Shown here: in pieces, positions 1 to 8,000 of the stretch
Layout of the letters: each line of letters opens with the position of its first letter
How positions within the stretch are numbered: position 1 is the stretch's first letter
Origin: DATKEH01 sp035546355
GTDB lineage: Bacteria; Acidobacteriota; Thermoanaerobaculia; Multivoradales; JAIOJS01
Reading direction: 5' to 3'
NCBI GenBank assembly: GCA_035546355.1
Contig: DATKEH010000108.1
Location: 1 to 12,295 of the forward strand
DNA length: 12,295 bases
Notes under the pieces: generated by a model
The model's input: the letters and a program-made list of their open reading frames with translations, nothing else
Databases searched by the model: none
What the model was told of the DNA's origin: nothing
Program-made: the position numbers and the translations under genes

Positions 1-1760
1 CTGCCGCCCGCGCGCAGCAGGCGGAGGTAGCGGTCGACGACCCCCTGCCGGTCCCGCGCCGATTCCGCGGTGCGCAGCTCGCGCGCCAGCTGCGCCGAGG
101 CGGCGAAGCTGGTGGCGTACTGGTAGACGTAGTAGGGGCTCTGGAAGAAGTGCGGGATGCGCGCCCAGGTGATGCGGTAGAGGTCGTCGACGGTGACGCT
201 GTCCCCGTAGTAGTGGCGCAGCAGCTCCAGGTAGCGCTCGCAGAGGATCTCGGCGGTGATCGGCTCGCCGCGCTCGGCCAGCCGGTGGGCCGTCAGCTCC
301 CACTCGGCGAACAACACCTGGGTGTAGAACGTCCCCGCCACGCTGTCGATGGCGTGCTGCAGCAGCATCGCCCGCTGCCGCGGGTCGCCGGTGCGCGCCA
401 GCAGGGTCTCCAGCAGCAGCGCCTCGTTCAGCGTCGACGCCACCTCGGCGACGAAGATGGTGTAGCTGGCGTAGGTGAAGGGCTGCGTCTCGTGCGACAG
501 CAGGGTGTGCAGGGCGTGCCCCATCTCGTGCGCCAGCGTGAACAGGTCGTCGAGCGTGTCGTTGTAGTTGAGCAGCAGGAAGGGGTGCACCCCGTAGACC
601 CCTGCCGAGTACGCCCCGGAGCGCTTGCCCTCGTTCTCGTAGACGTCGACGTAGCGGCCGGAGAAGGCGTTGCGCATGCGCGCGACGTACTCCTCGCCCA
701 GCGGCCGCGCCGACTCCAGCACCAGCCTCACCGCCTCGTCGTAGGGGTAGCGCAGGTCCTCGTCGACCAGCGGGATCGAGCTGTCGTACAGGTGGTACTC
801 CTCGAGCCCCAGGGCGCGCCGCCGCAGCCGGTGGTAGCGCTGCAGCGGCGCCACCCCCTCGCGGGTGGTGGCGATCAGCTGCTCGACGACGCGGGTCGGG
901 ATGTCGTTGCCGTCCAGGGCGGCCTCCAGGGTGGTGGGGTAGCGGCGGGCCATGGCGCCGAACCAGTCGCGCTGGCAGACGCCGTTGTAGAGCGCGGCGT
1001 AGGTATTGAGGGTGCTGTCGAACGTCCTGTAGAACGCCTGGAAGACGGCGGCGCGGTCGGGCTGGCTGCGGTTGGTGGCGAGGATCTTGCGGTACTGCCC
1101 GTAGCTGACGGTGACCGAGGCGCCGCTCGGCAGGGTCAAGGTGGGCCAGCGAACGTCGGCGGTGGAGAGCGCGGCGTAGGCGTCGTCGGGCAGCTCGGCG
1201 AAGCGGCTGGTGAACGACAGGATGCGCTCCCCCTCCTCGCCGAGGACGTGCCCGCGCACGCGGAAGAGGTCCTCGACGCGGAAGCGGAAGTGGGCCAGTC
1301 GCGGCTCGGCGTCCATCCACCGCCGGACGGCGTCGAGAGGGATCGCCAGCAGCTCGGGCTTGAACCACGCCGCCGCCTGCTCCCAGCGGGCGAACAGGAC
1401 CTGCACCCGCTGGCGGCGGGCGTTGATGGCGTTGTCCCGCTGGTCCTCGTCGTACATCAGCGACGGGTAGTACCAGACCCTGTGGGCCAGCTCGCCGAGC
1501 CGATCGTGCCGCTCGAGCGCTGCGACCAGGCTCGCGGCCCCCTGGGCGAGAGTGCCCTGGAGGGCCGCGTACTCCTCGACCTGGCGCGCGAAGTCGGCGC
1601 AGGCCTCCTCCCACTCGCTCCAGCCGGGAAAGATCTGCTTCAGGTCCCAGCGGTAGCGCTCGCCGATCTGCGCCCGGGCGAGGCCGTGCGGCGGGGCCAG
1701 GGTGGCGGCGCCGGCGCCGGCGGCTGGGAGGAGGGGCTGCAGTGGGGGTTGCCGTCGCAT
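1..1760 (-). CDS. pepF: Oligoendopeptidase F-type M3 zinc metallopeptidase (3' end cut by window)
   Basis: The 586 codons present encode an M3B-family peptidase that cleaves short peptides. The zinc site is visible as HEMGH at residues 411-415, with a third ligand Glu439 in FVAEVASTLNEA, the usual M3 arrangement. The substrate-side signature PYYVYQYATS lies at 542-551. The N-terminal oligopeptidase F helical domain starts at about residue 34 (ERYRWDL...IFPGW). The start at 1760 is well supported: GGAGGT sits six bases upstream and an in-frame stop follows shortly beyond it. Family members are about 600 residues, so only a short tail is missing past the left edge. Before the family core there is an extra Ala/Pro-rich segment of about 30 residues ending in ALA-type motif A28-R-A30, which might be an export signal, although it is weakly hydrophobic. 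It lies downstream of the pilus operon on the same strand after 110 bases and has no obvious functional tie to it. Family assignment is firm; cellular location is not. Confidence 0.95.
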   Translation of the reverse strand, partial: MRRQPPLQPLLPAAGAGAATLAPPHGLARAQIGERYRWDLKQIFPGWSEWEEACADFARQVEEYAALQGTLAQGAASLVAALERHDRLGELAHRVWYYPSLMYDEDQRDNAINARRQRVQVLFARWEQAAAWFKPELLAIPLDAVRRWMDAEPRLAHFRFRVEDLFRVRGHVLGEEGERILSFTSRFAELPDDAYAALSTADVRWPTLTLPSGASVTVSYGQYRKILATNRSQPDRAAVFQAFYRTFDSTLNTYAALYNGVCQRDWFGAMARRYPTTLEAALDGNDIPTRVVEQLIATTREGVAPLQRYHRLRRRALGLEEYHLYDSSIPLVDEDLRYPYDEAVRLVLESARPLGEEYVARMRNAFSGRYVDVYENEGKRSGAYSAGVYGVHPFLLLNYNDTLDDLFTLAHEMGHALHTLLSHETQPFTYASYTIFVAEVASTLNEALLLETLLARTGDPRQRAMLLQHAIDSVAGTFYTQVLFAEWELTAHRLAERGEPITAEILCERYLELLRHYYGDSVTVDDLYRITWARIPHFFQSPYYVYQYATSFAASAQLARELRTAESARDRQGVVDRYLRLLRAGG

Positions 1761-1766
1761 CGTCGC

Positions 1767-1772
1767 ACCTCC
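1767..1772 (-). promoter_or_regulatory. Ribosome binding site of the pepF-type gene
   Basis: The minus strand reads GGAGGT six bases before the ATG at 1760. It is a near-perfect Shine-Dalgarno sequence and fixes the start, which matters because the first ~30 residues extend beyond the usual family N-terminus. Confidence 0.8.
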
Positions 1773-1828
1773 GAAGCGCGAATGCTATGCGGAGTGCAAC
1801 CGGCGGGCCAGCGCCGGACGGGCGGACG

Positions 1829-1857
1829 GGCGCCGGCGCGAGACGACGGCCGGCGCC
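1829..1857 (-). repeat. GC-rich inverted repeat between the pilus operon and the peptidase gene
   Basis: GGCGCCGGC (1829-1837) and GCCGGCGCC (1849-1857) form a perfect 9-bp stem around an 11-base loop, 14 bases past the stop of the last pilus-operon gene. There is no T-tract after it on the minus strand, so it is not a classical intrinsic terminator. It could still mark the operon 3' end or stabilise it. In such GC-rich DNA a chance hairpin is also possible. The rest of the 1761-1870 gap holds only the RBS of the next gene; I could not identify a convincing sigma-70 promoter there. Confidence 0.35.
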
Positions 1858-1870
1858 GGGAGGTCCCGCG

Positions 1871-2689
1871 CTACTCCGGCCCCTCTTCGTCCTCCGCCAG
1901 CAGCTCCTCGTCGGTCATCTCCCCCTCGTCGTACGGCTCGTCGTCGGCCTCGGCCGCGCGCGCTCCCGGCGTCGCCCCCTGGTCGCCGGTGGTGCGGGTG
2001 GCGAGCGGCACGTGCTGGAGGTCGAAGCGTACCTCGCCGTAGTTGAAGACGCCGGGGAAGCTGGCGCGAAACGGCGTCGCCTTTTCGGGTTGCAGCGAGC
2101 TGGCGCCGAGGGCCGCCTCGGAGGTGGCGAGCAGCCCTCCCTCGCGGTCGTAGAGCATCACCACCACCTCGATGTTGGTGGCCACCGCTGCGGAGGCGTT
2201 GTGCACCGTGCCACCGATGGTGATCCCCTGGTCGCTGGACTCGAGCTCCTGCCACTGGGTGACCTCGAGCCGCGACTCCGCCACCGCCGCGGCCATCTCC
2301 TCGACGCCGCTCTCCTCCGCCTGGGCGGCGATCTCCTCGGCGCTCATCGGCGGGATGTCGGCCTCGGTCAGCACCAGCACCGGCGCCCGCTTCACCTGCG
2401 GTTCCGGGGCGGGCTCGGGAGCGGCGGCCGCCGCCTCTGCCGCCGCGGTGGCGGCGCGGCTGGCCTCCAGGTCCACCTCCTCGGCCCGCAGCGACGACAG
2501 GGTGCCGTTGGGGAGGGTGAAGACGACCTGCCGTCCCCGCACCTCCCACGGCCCCCGGGTCTCCACCCGGGCGCCGTCGCGCAGCACCAGCAGGTCGGCG
2601 GCGCCGGGGGCGGCGGCGGCGAAGGCGACCAGCGCGGCGACCAGCGCCAGCGCCGGAGGCGTCACGAGCGGGCGGCGAGCGCGGCGCAT
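1871..2689 (-). CDS. Uncharacterised exported protein with possible FxLyD-like domain, last gene of pilus operon
   Basis: 272 residues, no family I can name with certainty. Residues 1-31 look like a signal peptide: Arg-rich start, Leu/Val/Ala core, cleavage around PGAA-D32. Residues 32-75 form a small beta-rich unit (LRDGARVETRGPWEVRGRQVVF...). An Ala/Glu-rich stretch and a Pro/Glu linker (76-98) follow. Residues about 155-225 resemble an FxLyD-type Ig-like fold: an IxGxVxN start, then 'VVVMLYDREGGLLATS', then LQPEKATPF. The tail (248-272) is strongly acidic. Its ATG overlaps the TGA of pilY1 by one base, and its AAGGAG RBS (2695-2700) lies inside the last pilY1 codons, so translation is coupled to PilY1. 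I infer a periplasmic or surface partner of PilY1 or the minor pilins; the sequence shows no catalytic motif. It sits where some species have pilY2/pilE but resembles neither by eye. Confidence 0.8.
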   Translation of the reverse strand: MRRARRPLVTPPALALVAALVAFAAAAPGAADLLVLRDGARVETRGPWEVRGRQVVFTLPNGTLSSLRAEEVDLEASRAATAAAEAAAAAPEPAPEPQVKRAPVLVLTEADIPPMSAEEIAAQAEESGVEEMAAAVAESRLEVTQWQELESSDQGITIGGTVHNASAAVATNIEVVVMLYDREGGLLATSEAALGASSLQPEKATPFRASFPGVFNYGEVRFDLQHVPLATRTTGDQGATPGARAAEADDEPYDEGEMTDEELLAEDEEGPE

Positions 2690-5600
2690 CAGTACTCCTT
2701 CCAGTTCTTCTCGATGATGCAGATGGGCACCGCAGCGATCCGCTCCACGGTGGTGTCGGCGGCGATGGTCTTGACGTCGATGCGGTAGTTGGTGAACTTG
2801 CAGTCGTCCGGGTAGAGGCCCTTGAGGGTCTCCATCAGGTCGATCTCCCAGGGCTGCAGCTCGTCGGCGGTGCGGCTGGTGTCGCTCTCCGGGTTCTTGG
2901 TCTGCCCCGGCTCGGTGAACGGCTGGGTGACGAACTGGGCGACGTTGCGGTAGCGGGTGGTCTCCCCCTCGACGGCGCCGGCCAGCAGCCCGTCGCCGTT
3001 GGTGGCATTGACCACGAACAGCCTGCTGGTGCCGGTCTTGCTGCAGAACCCGGTCTCGTTGGAGTCGCAGGCGATCTCCACCTCCTCGCAGCTCTGGACC
3101 AGCGGATCGCAATTGGGGTCGGAGATGGCGATCGACAGCGGCTTGTAGCTGGAGAAGAACATCACGCCGAACAGCGAGAAGGCGGGGGTGATGGCGCGCT
3201 CGTGCTCGGGCAGCTCGAGGTACCAGCCGCGCGCGCCGACGCCGAAGGTGACGAAGAAATCGGTCCCGCCGAACGCCACCGTGTTGTCGTCGAAGGGGAT
3301 GGCGACGAACTGGTCCTCGGTGTAGGGAAGCGAGGCTGCCGGGTCGGCGAGGAGGTGGGTGTCGTCGGCGAAGACGTACAGGCGCCCTTCGAGACCGTCC
3401 AGCTGCCACAGGTCCTCGCGCTCGCCGGTCACCAGCGCGATCCCATAGAGGCCGAGCTTGCCGATGAAGAACACCGATGGGCGGTAGTAGATCGGCCGCA
3501 GGTTGTCGGTCAATGCGGTGGCGCCGTCGTAGTTGGCGTCGAAGATCAGCAGCGGGTCCCAGCTCCCCTCGGGGATGCGCTGGGCTGGGAACTGCTGGTC
3601 GTCGAGGGTGTTGACGAGCGTGTCCGCGAGGTTGGGGAAGTTGCCGTCGGCGTCGGCCGCGACGTCGATGCGGTAGAGGTAGCCGAGGGTGGTGGCGACG
3701 TAGATGCGGTCGTAGTAGCCGTCCTGGTCGGTGTCCACCGCCGCCGGTGGCGCGGCGACCGCGCCGACGGTGCAGGTGTTGCTCTCCGCCTGCTCGGCGG
3801 CCTGACCGTCGGAGTGGCAGGCGCCCTCGCTGCCCAGCAGCTGGCGCTTGTAGAGCACCTTGCCGGTCTCCACGTCGACGATGTAGACGTGCCTGCCGAA
3901 ACGCGGCGCGTCCTTCGAATCCGGGTCGAGGCCGCCGCCGAAGACCGCGACGTACTTGTCGACCACCTTGCTGTCCGGGCTGGCCGGGTTGCACTCGCCG
4001 GCGGCGACGTTGCCGCCGTCGCAGATGCGGAGGCGGCCGACGTTGGGAGTCGACCAGGTGTAGCCGAGGTCGGCGTGGCCGTTGTCGTCCTCGTCCATGA
4101 GAACCGGGGCCGCCGGAGGGATGCTGGAGATGCTGTCGTCGCTCGAGTCGCGGAATTCCCACAGCGCCGAGCCGTAGCGCACAGGGCCGCACGAGGCGCT
4201 GTCGTAGCTGTCCTCGTAACAGGTGGGCAGGTACTGGATGGCGTCGTCGGCGGTGCCGGCGGCGAGGAACTCGCTGCCGGTGAGCACCAGCTTGTCCGGC
4301 TGCGTCATGTCGAGCGCGAAGAGAGCCCTGCCGGTGGCGCCGACGTTGCCGTCGTACCCCCCTTCACGCAGCCCCGAGACCAGCACCGTGCGCCAGCGCC
4401 GCTCGTCCTCCTCGGGCGCGTCGCTCAGCAGGGGATCGGACCCGGACCCGTCGAACACCGGGTCGATGAACACGTCGGCGATGGCCGGGGTGTCGTCGAC
4501 GGTGTAGTGGTGCTCGGTGCCGGTGGCGATCTTGCGCACCGTGGGCATCACCGAGCGCGGCATGTAGGCGAACAGTTCGTGGCCGGTGCCGTTGGTGAAG
4601 AACGTGGTGCTCGGGTCGTAGATGCCGAGGTTGAAGACGTGCAGCATGCCGTCGTTGTGCCCCTGGGCGATCACCCGTCGGCGCAGCTTGTGGCGGGCGA
4701 AGAAGCAGCGGTAGCCGCGGTCGACGCTGCTGGTCGCGTCGCCGTCGTCGTTGGCCTCGCACTCGGCGCCGTCGGGGTTGAGGGCGCTGCCGAGATTCTC
4801 GGCGAAGTAGCGCAGGTTGACCGGCGGGCCGACGACCACCGGGTTGGAGTGGAAGATGTCGCCCAGCAGGTAGCAGATCTTCTCGAAGTCGCTGGCCGGG
4901 AACGTCGCCTGCTCGGCGGCGGTGAGCTCGCACCACGCCGGCATGTCGAAGGCGGGGATCGCCTCGCGGGTGCGGGTGTCGGGGTCCTCTTCGATTCGGT
5001 CGACGATCTCCTCCTTGTGCTGCAGCGCGCCGCGGATCACCGTCTCGGCGGTGCTGCGGGCGGAAGCCTGCGACGCCAGCGCCTCGGGCGTGTCGCCGTC
5101 GGTGTAGCTGATGCCGAACGCGTCCCAGAGGTCCTTCTCCTCGATGGTGGCCTCCTGCCCGTCCGCCGGGGCCGTCGGCACCAACAGCAGCTGCGTGTTG
5201 TCCGCCCAGTAGCCCCGGTCGGAGTCCATGGCGTAGAAGACGCGCCGTCGCCCTGGATCGGTGAGGCTGAGGAAATCGCTGAAGTCGCTCGCCGGCGGTG
5301 TGGAGGCGAGCCCGTCGTAGTACTGGTCCTTGAGCATCGACTCGGCCACGTCCCACAGGAAGCAGCCGCTCTCCTCCTCGCCGCCCGCCTCCTCGCACTT
5401 GACGGTGGTCGCCGGGCGGCCGAACTCGTCGACCGGCAGCGGCTTGAGGAAGGCGTTGAGGTGGCCGTCCCAGCGCGACTGGCCGTCGAGCGGCGTGAAG
5501 TTGGAGACGTAGATGCTCTGCTCGGCGGTGGCCTGCACGGTGGGCACCGCGGCGGCGGCGAAGGCGCGCGTCTCCTCGCGGATCCGGCCGAGGATGTCCT

Positions 5601-7437
5601 CGAGCGCGTCCATCACCCCCTCCTTGGTGGAGACGTTGAAGCACTCGCCGGCGTCGGAGGTCTGGGTCATGGAGTGGAGAATGGACCCCGAGCTGCAGTT
5701 GGTCTCCTTGCCGAGGTTGATCGCCCAGGTGTTGACGGCGGCGAACTGGTCGAGCTCGTTGAGCGACGCCGTGGCGTTCTGCACGTGGCAGGCGCCGCTG
5801 TCGCCCGAGGCGTCGCTGATCACCACGATGTAGGGCTTGCGGCACCCCCAGTCGGAGTCGCCGTTGGTGGTGTCGCAGGCGAGGTTGCGCCAGCCGGCGA
5901 AGTCGTCGGCGAAGGCGCTGTCCTTGCACTTGGCGTTGTTGGACCGCTCCTCGGCGGTGCCCATGTACCAGCAGCGCAGGTCGGTGGTCACCTTCGACAG
6001 CGCGGTGTCGCCGATCGCCATGAGCGGCGTCTTGCTCGCGCTCTTGAGCTTGAAGTACTGGCTGTACTGCGGGTACGTGCTGTCGGCCGTGCTCGAGTCG
6101 GTCTTCTGGTCGGCGAAATAGGAGGCGATGCCGAAGTCGGGTACCGCACTGAGCGGGTCGCAGTTACCCGAGCTGTTGACGAGGTTCGGCGCCAGCCGGC
6201 AGAGCAGCTCGTCGCGGCGGGAGTCGTTCCAGTCCCAGGGGATGAAGTCGCCGTAGTCGAGCGCCCGCCCCTTGGTGCTGTAGACCGTCTCGTCGGCCGG
6301 CTTGATCGCGATGATCTCGATGGGGCCTATGGCGGAGGCGAACTCGAAGCGGTCGAAGTCGATGGGGTTGCCGTCGGCGTCCACCCCCTCCGCCTCCATG
6401 TTGGCGTCGTGCTCGGCGTCGATCACCCCTTGCGAGGCGGCGAGCACGCCGGAGTCGTAGTTCCCCTCCCACGCCTGCCCGTGGAACGGCCGCGCCGTGC
6501 CGCAGCTGGCGTCGCTGGTGGCGAGCTGGAAGTCCCACAGCCGCTGCGTCTCCTCGGGCCGGTTCTCGTTCTGGGGCGGGATGCGGTCGACGATGATCAC
6601 CTCGTCGAAGCTCGGGTCGCGCCGGAAGACGACGGTGTGGGGCTCGCTGGTGATGCCGGCGGCGACGTCGAGGACGGTGACCTGGCCGGTGAAGGTCAGG
6701 TCGCCGATCTTGCCGGCGTCTCCCGGGACGCGGACGGTGACCTGGTAGTTCCTGCCGTCCGTACCCTTGACCCACAGCGTGGTGGCGTTGGTGTTGCCTT
6801 CCGCCTTGGGGAACGCATTGACCTGCGCCTGCCCCCTGGTGGTCGCCAGGTCGATGTAGCCGCCGCTGGCGGTCTGCGCGGTGGTCACCGAGCCGGTGGA
6901 AGTCTTGAAGTGCGGACCGAAGGCGATCATGCTGCCGGTGAAGGTGCTGTCGTACTCGATCACCGAGTACGGCGTGCCGCCCTCGGTGGTGTCGTTGACC
7001 AGGATGGACGGCGTCGCGCCGCTCGCCGCCGCCTTCGGCCAGCCGACGGTGGTGAAGATGGCGGGGAGCGTGTCGGTGGTGTAGTAGAGCCAGTGCTTCT
7101 GGAACACCCGCGCCTGGTTGTTGTTGAAGCTCACGAAGCCGAAGTTGACGTCGGTGACGTCGAGGAACACCTCGTACATTGCCGACTTGGCAGTGTAGAG
7201 CCGCGACAGGGGGTGGTCGCCGTAGCCGGAGGTCGGCACCGGGCTGTCGCCGGCGGTGAGCGCCATCGATGCCGAGGTGTCGAGCAGGATCATCAGGTAA
7301 GGGCTCGCCGTGCCGAAGCGCAGCAGGTCGCGGTCGTCGGTGTGTGCGGGGCGGCTGCTGACCAGCAGCAGCGCCGCGATGCCGGCGGCGATCCCCAGCG
7401 GGCCGAGCAGGTGGGTGAAGCGTCGCGTGCGGTGCAT
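2689..7437 (-). CDS. pilY1: PilY1-like type IV pilus tip adhesin / biogenesis protein
   Basis: 1582 residues, against roughly 1160 for Pseudomonas aeruginosa PilY1. A signal peptide (1 to about 33) is followed by the first half of a von Willebrand A domain whose MIDAS motif is D53-T-S-A-S57. The matching second half (KPYIVVISDASGD, Asp542) appears more than 400 residues later, so the VWA fold seems to be split by a large insert. A linker domain with FTPLDGQSRWDGHL (Trp656) leads to the PilY1 C-terminal beta-propeller, starting near GDIFHSNPVVVG (Asp860). It includes a calcium-type loop D1235-T-D-Q-D-G-Y-Y-D1243. A Cys-rich segment (C1443, C1449, C1456, C1464) follows. PilY1 is known to act with minor pilins at the pilus tip in assembly, retraction control, adhesion and surface sensing. 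The start at 7437 was chosen because it gives the signal peptide; an AGGGA-type RBS precedes it. It lies 17 bases after pilX and overlaps the next gene by one base. Confidence 0.95.
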   Translation of the reverse strand: MHRTRRFTHLLGPLGIAAGIAALLLVSSRPAHTDDRDLLRFGTASPYLMILLDTSASMALTAGDSPVPTSGYGDHPLSRLYTAKSAMYEVFLDVTDVNFGFVSFNNNQARVFQKHWLYYTTDTLPAIFTTVGWPKAAASGATPSILVNDTTEGGTPYSVIEYDSTFTGSMIAFGPHFKTSTGSVTTAQTASGGYIDLATTRGQAQVNAFPKAEGNTNATTLWVKGTDGRNYQVTVRVPGDAGKIGDLTFTGQVTVLDVAAGITSEPHTVVFRRDPSFDEVIIVDRIPPQNENRPEETQRLWDFQLATSDASCGTARPFHGQAWEGNYDSGVLAASQGVIDAEHDANMEAEGVDADGNPIDFDRFEFASAIGPIEIIAIKPADETVYSTKGRALDYGDFIPWDWNDSRRDELLCRLAPNLVNSSGNCDPLSAVPDFGIASYFADQKTDSSTADSTYPQYSQYFKLKSASKTPLMAIGDTALSKVTTDLRCWYMGTAEERSNNAKCKDSAFADDFAGWRNLACDTTNGDSDWGCRKPYIVVISDASGDSGACHVQNATASLNELDQFAAVNTWAINLGKETNCSSGSILHSMTQTSDAGECFNVSTKEGVMDALEDILGRIREETRAFAAAAVPTVQATAEQSIYVSNFTPLDGQSRWDGHLNAFLKPLPVDEFGRPATTVKCEEAGGEEESGCFLWDVAESMLKDQYYDGLASTPPASDFSDFLSLTDPGRRRVFYAMDSDRGYWADNTQLLLVPTAPADGQEATIEEKDLWDAFGISYTDGDTPEALASQASARSTAETVIRGALQHKEEIVDRIEEDPDTRTREAIPAFDMPAWCELTAAEQATFPASDFEKICYLLGDIFHSNPVVVGPPVNLRYFAENLGSALNPDGAECEANDDGDATSSVDRGYRCFFARHKLRRRVIAQGHNDGMLHVFNLGIYDPSTTFFTNGTGHELFAYMPRSVMPTVRKIATGTEHHYTVDDTPAIADVFIDPVFDGSGSDPLLSDAPEEDERRWRTVLVSGLREGGYDGNVGATGRALFALDMTQPDKLVLTGSEFLAAGTADDAIQYLPTCYEDSYDSASCGPVRYGSALWEFRDSSDDSISSIPPAAPVLMDEDDNGHADLGYTWSTPNVGRLRICDGGNVAAGECNPASPDSKVVDKYVAVFGGGLDPDSKDAPRFGRHVYIVDVETGKVLYKRQLLGSEGACHSDGQAAEQAESNTCTVGAVAAPPAAVDTDQDGYYDRIYVATTLGYLYRIDVAADADGNFPNLADTLVNTLDDQQFPAQRIPEGSWDPLLIFDANYDGATALTDNLRPIYYRPSVFFIGKLGLYGIALVTGEREDLWQLDGLEGRLYVFADDTHLLADPAASLPYTEDQFVAIPFDDNTVAFGGTDFFVTFGVGARGWYLELPEHERAITPAFSLFGVMFFSSYKPLSIAISDPNCDPLVQSCEEVEIACDSNETGFCSKTGTSRLFVVNATNGDGLLAGAVEGETTRYRNVAQFVTQPFTEPGQTKNPESDTSRTADELQPWEIDLMETLKGLYPDDCKFTNYRIDVKTIAADTTVERIAAVPICIIEKNWKEY

Positions 7438-7454
7438 GGGTCGTTCCCTCGCGG

Positions 7455-8000
7455 TCAGAACTTGATCTTGGCCAGCGCGTCGGGGTCCTGCAGCGGCTCG
7501 AGCGCCGCCGTCACCAGCTGCCAGGGCTGGACCTCGACCAGCGAGCTCAGCGTCTTCGCCGCCAGCTGGTTGCCGTCGTCGTCCTTGCGGGTGGCGATGG
7601 CGGTGACGCCGTAGTTGATCTTGAAGTAGGGCTCGCGGCCGTACTGCCCGGCGTCGTTGATCTCGCACAGGTTGCAGGGCGCCGTCATGATCGGGTAGAA
7701 GGGCGAGACGTCGACCTCGTGCTCGACCGTGAACAGCGTCTTCTCCTGGTCCTTGAGGTTGAACAGGAGGGCGTCGTACTTGGCCTCCACCAGCGCCCGG
7801 GCGGTCTGCCGCGACAGCCCCGAGTCCGCCGAGTAGAAGACCTTCTGGATGGTGCGCTCGTTGGCGCCGACCTGCATCTCGGTCTGGGTGATCAGGGCGA
7901 TCCCCAGCGCCATGATGGTCAGCACCACCAGGGCGAGCAGGGCGATGATGTAGGCGCTGCCCGCTTCGGCGTGGCGCGCGGTCCGCTGGGGGTGGCTCAT
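7455..8000 (-). CDS. pilX: PilX-like type IV pilus minor pilin
   Basis: 181 residues. The N-terminus matches the PilX N-terminal family: a short basic leader, then AEAGSAYIIALLALVVLTIMALGIALITQTEMQVGANE, with the hydrophobic helix at about 16-38 and the characteristic following FYSADSGL. Likely prepilin peptidase cleavage is after Gly14. There is no Glu at mature position 5, as known for the PilX/GspK type that caps pseudopilin complexes. A CxxC pair (C109, C112) could form a disulfide. The start at 8000 overlaps the pilW stop by four bases (ATGA), with a GAGGAA-type RBS inside pilW. A longer upstream reading is possible in frame but would destroy the leader and is low-complexity. The protein is expected in the inner-membrane priming complex with PilV, PilW and FimU, presenting PilY1. 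Confidence 0.88.
   Translation of the reverse strand: MSHPQRTARHAEAGSAYIIALLALVVLTIMALGIALITQTEMQVGANERTIQKVFYSADSGLSRQTARALVEAKYDALLFNLKDQEKTLFTVEHEVDVSPFYPIMTAPCNLCEINDAGQYGREPYFKINYGVTAIATRKDDDGNQLAAKTLSSLVEVQPWQLVTAALEPLQDPDALAKIKF

Noticed and set aside
1761..1810. A sigma-70 promoter for the peptidase gene (TTGCAC and TAGCAT elements)
   Set aside because: The two hexamers are only about six bases apart on the minus strand, and the hexamer at the proper distance from TAGCAT matches the -35 consensus poorly.
150..2042. A 630-codon plus-strand open frame antisense to the peptidase gene and the end of the pilus operon
   Set aside because: Low-complexity composition, no motifs, and it lies over a clear M3 peptidase with an intact zinc site on the other strand.
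1871..4192. Reading the last pilus-operon gene as a 773-residue protein starting at 4192
   Set aside because: The first 500 residues are an out-of-frame reading of pilY1; the real product begins at 2689 with an RBS and signal peptide.
3202..7614. A 1470-codon plus-strand open frame running antisense to nearly all of pilY1
   Set aside because: Its translation is a monotonous Val/Gly/Ala/Arg/Asp-rich string with no recognisable domain. It mirrors the codon bias of pilY1 in GC-rich DNA, so it is a shadow frame despite its length.
7438..7668. A longer pilY1 beginning at 7668
   Set aside because: The extra 77 residues overlap the end of pilX, are Arg/Gln-rich and would hide the signal peptide that begins at 7437.
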